DNA of 8,152 nt from an uncultured Clostridia bacterium (lineage in GTDB: Bacteria; Bacillota; Clostridia; Monoglobales; Firm-18), in assembly GCA_937914775.1 (NCBI GenBank), contig CALDNB010000059.1, positions 1 to 8,152 on the forward strand, written 5' to 3'. The notes below the pieces were generated by a model, which was not told the origin of the DNA, ran no database searches, and saw only the letters and a program-made list of their open reading frames with translations. The translations under genes were made by a program, and so were the position numbers. Shown one piece after another: positions 7,881-8,152 of this stretch (positions within the stretch are counted from its first letter, which is position 1; each line of letters starts with the position of its first letter).

Positions 7881-7909
7881 ATAATATCACATTAAAAAAT
7901 AGATGTCAA
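7881..7909 (-). promoter_or_regulatory. Sigma-A-type promoter of gatB
   Basis: Read on the - strand there is a perfect -35 box TTGACA (complement of 7904-7909), a 17-base spacer, and -10 box TATTAT (complement of 7881-7886), which matches TATAAT at five of six positions. Transcription would start near 7874 and leave a leader of about 36 bases before the gatB ATG at 7837. That leader is too short for a T-box or another riboswitch. Confidence 0.85.
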
Positions 7910-7930
7910 ATGTTCTAAAAAAGTTATAAT
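7903..7930 (+). promoter_or_regulatory. Candidate promoter of sigK, overlapping the gatB -35 box
   Basis: A perfect TATAAT lies at 7925-7930, 27 bases before the sigK ATG. A poor -35 match, ATGTCA at 7903-7908 (four of six to TTGACA), sits 16 bases upstream and covers the same bases as the gatB -35 box on the other strand. In Bacillus and Clostridia sigK is usually read by sigma-E, whose -10 box resembles CATAnnnT; TATAATTT at 7925-7932 is one mismatch from that. I cannot tell which sigma factor uses it, or whether it is used at all. Confidence 0.35.
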
Positions 7931-7957
7931 TTTTGTATATTTTAATAGAGGTGTTTT

Positions 7958-8152
7958 ATGTTTTTAGAGTTGTTAAATATGATTATAAATAATTCTTTTT
8001 TCTTTGGTTCTTACTCTAATGAGGTGTTTCCAGAACCGTTATCTAGTGAAGAGGAAGAATTATATATTAAAAGAATGAAGGATGGTGATAAAGATGCTCG
8101 TGCTAAATTGATTGAACATAATTTAAGATTAGTTGCACATATTGTTAAAAAA
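7958..8152 (+). CDS. sigK: Sporulation sigma factor sigma-K, N-terminal part (runs off the right edge)
   Basis: Sigma-K directs late mother-cell transcription during endospore formation. Only 65 codons are in the window, and the frame is open to the last base. The match is strong: VFPEPLSSEEEELY (23-36) followed by the region 1.2/2.1 stretch DKDARAKLIEHNLRLVAHIVKK (44-65), where LRLVAHIVKK is characteristic of SigK rather than SigE (typically LRLVVYIARK). Residues 1-18 are hydrophobic and end Gly-Ser before Tyr19. This resembles the B. subtilis pro-sequence, which as I recall is cut between Ser20 and Tyr21 by SpoIVFB. ATG 7958 was chosen because AGAGGTG lies at 7947-7953; the in-frame ATG at 7979 has no such site and would remove part of the pro-sequence. 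The site where skin-type prophages split sigK would lie beyond the window, so integrity cannot be judged. Confidence 0.88.
   Translation, partial: MFLELLNMIINNSFFFGSYSNEVFPEPLSSEEEELYIKRMKDGDKDARAKLIEHNLRLVAHIVKK

Overview
The window looks like chromosomal DNA from a low-GC, endospore-forming Firmicute, most likely a member of the Clostridia. The evidence is the AT-rich composition, strong GGAGG-type ribosome binding sites, a sigma-K gene, and a dephospho-CoA kinase / lytic transglycosylase pair of a kind common in clostridial genomes. No mobile element, CRISPR array, tRNA or rRNA is visible.

Positions 1-6209 (+ strand) hold five tightly packed genes that read as one operon: the 3' part of coaE, a membrane-anchored lytic transglycosylase, an M18 aminopeptidase, a compact HtpG (Hsp90), and a CopA-type copper ATPase. 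Junctions are overlaps of 4 and 8 bases followed by gaps of 5 and 12 bases, so internal promoters are unlikely and the operon promoter must lie left of the window. The products do not form one pathway. They cover coenzyme A synthesis, cell-wall remodelling, peptide turnover, protein folding and copper export. The last three would make sense together as stress or proteostasis functions, but that is inference.

Positions 6210-6403 separate two convergent transcription units. This stretch carries three identical, same-orientation 9-mers (TGTTGATAA) spaced at near-integral helical turns, then AT-rich sequence, then a perfect 14-bp hairpin that can end transcription from both sides.

Positions 6404-7837 (- strand) encode GatB, subunit B of the Asp/Glu-tRNA amidotransferase. 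It appears to be a single-gene unit with a near-consensus sigma-A promoter and its own terminator. Across a 120-base divergent intergenic region, the 5' end of sigK starts at 7958 (+) and runs off the right edge. Its N-terminus looks like a short hydrophobic pro-sequence.

Most of the window is ordinary core genome and I see no clear new multi-gene system. The items most worth a second look are the phased 9-mer cluster, the compact HtpG with an altered ATP-site motif coupled to copA, the overlapping divergent promoter region, and the pro-sequence of sigK.
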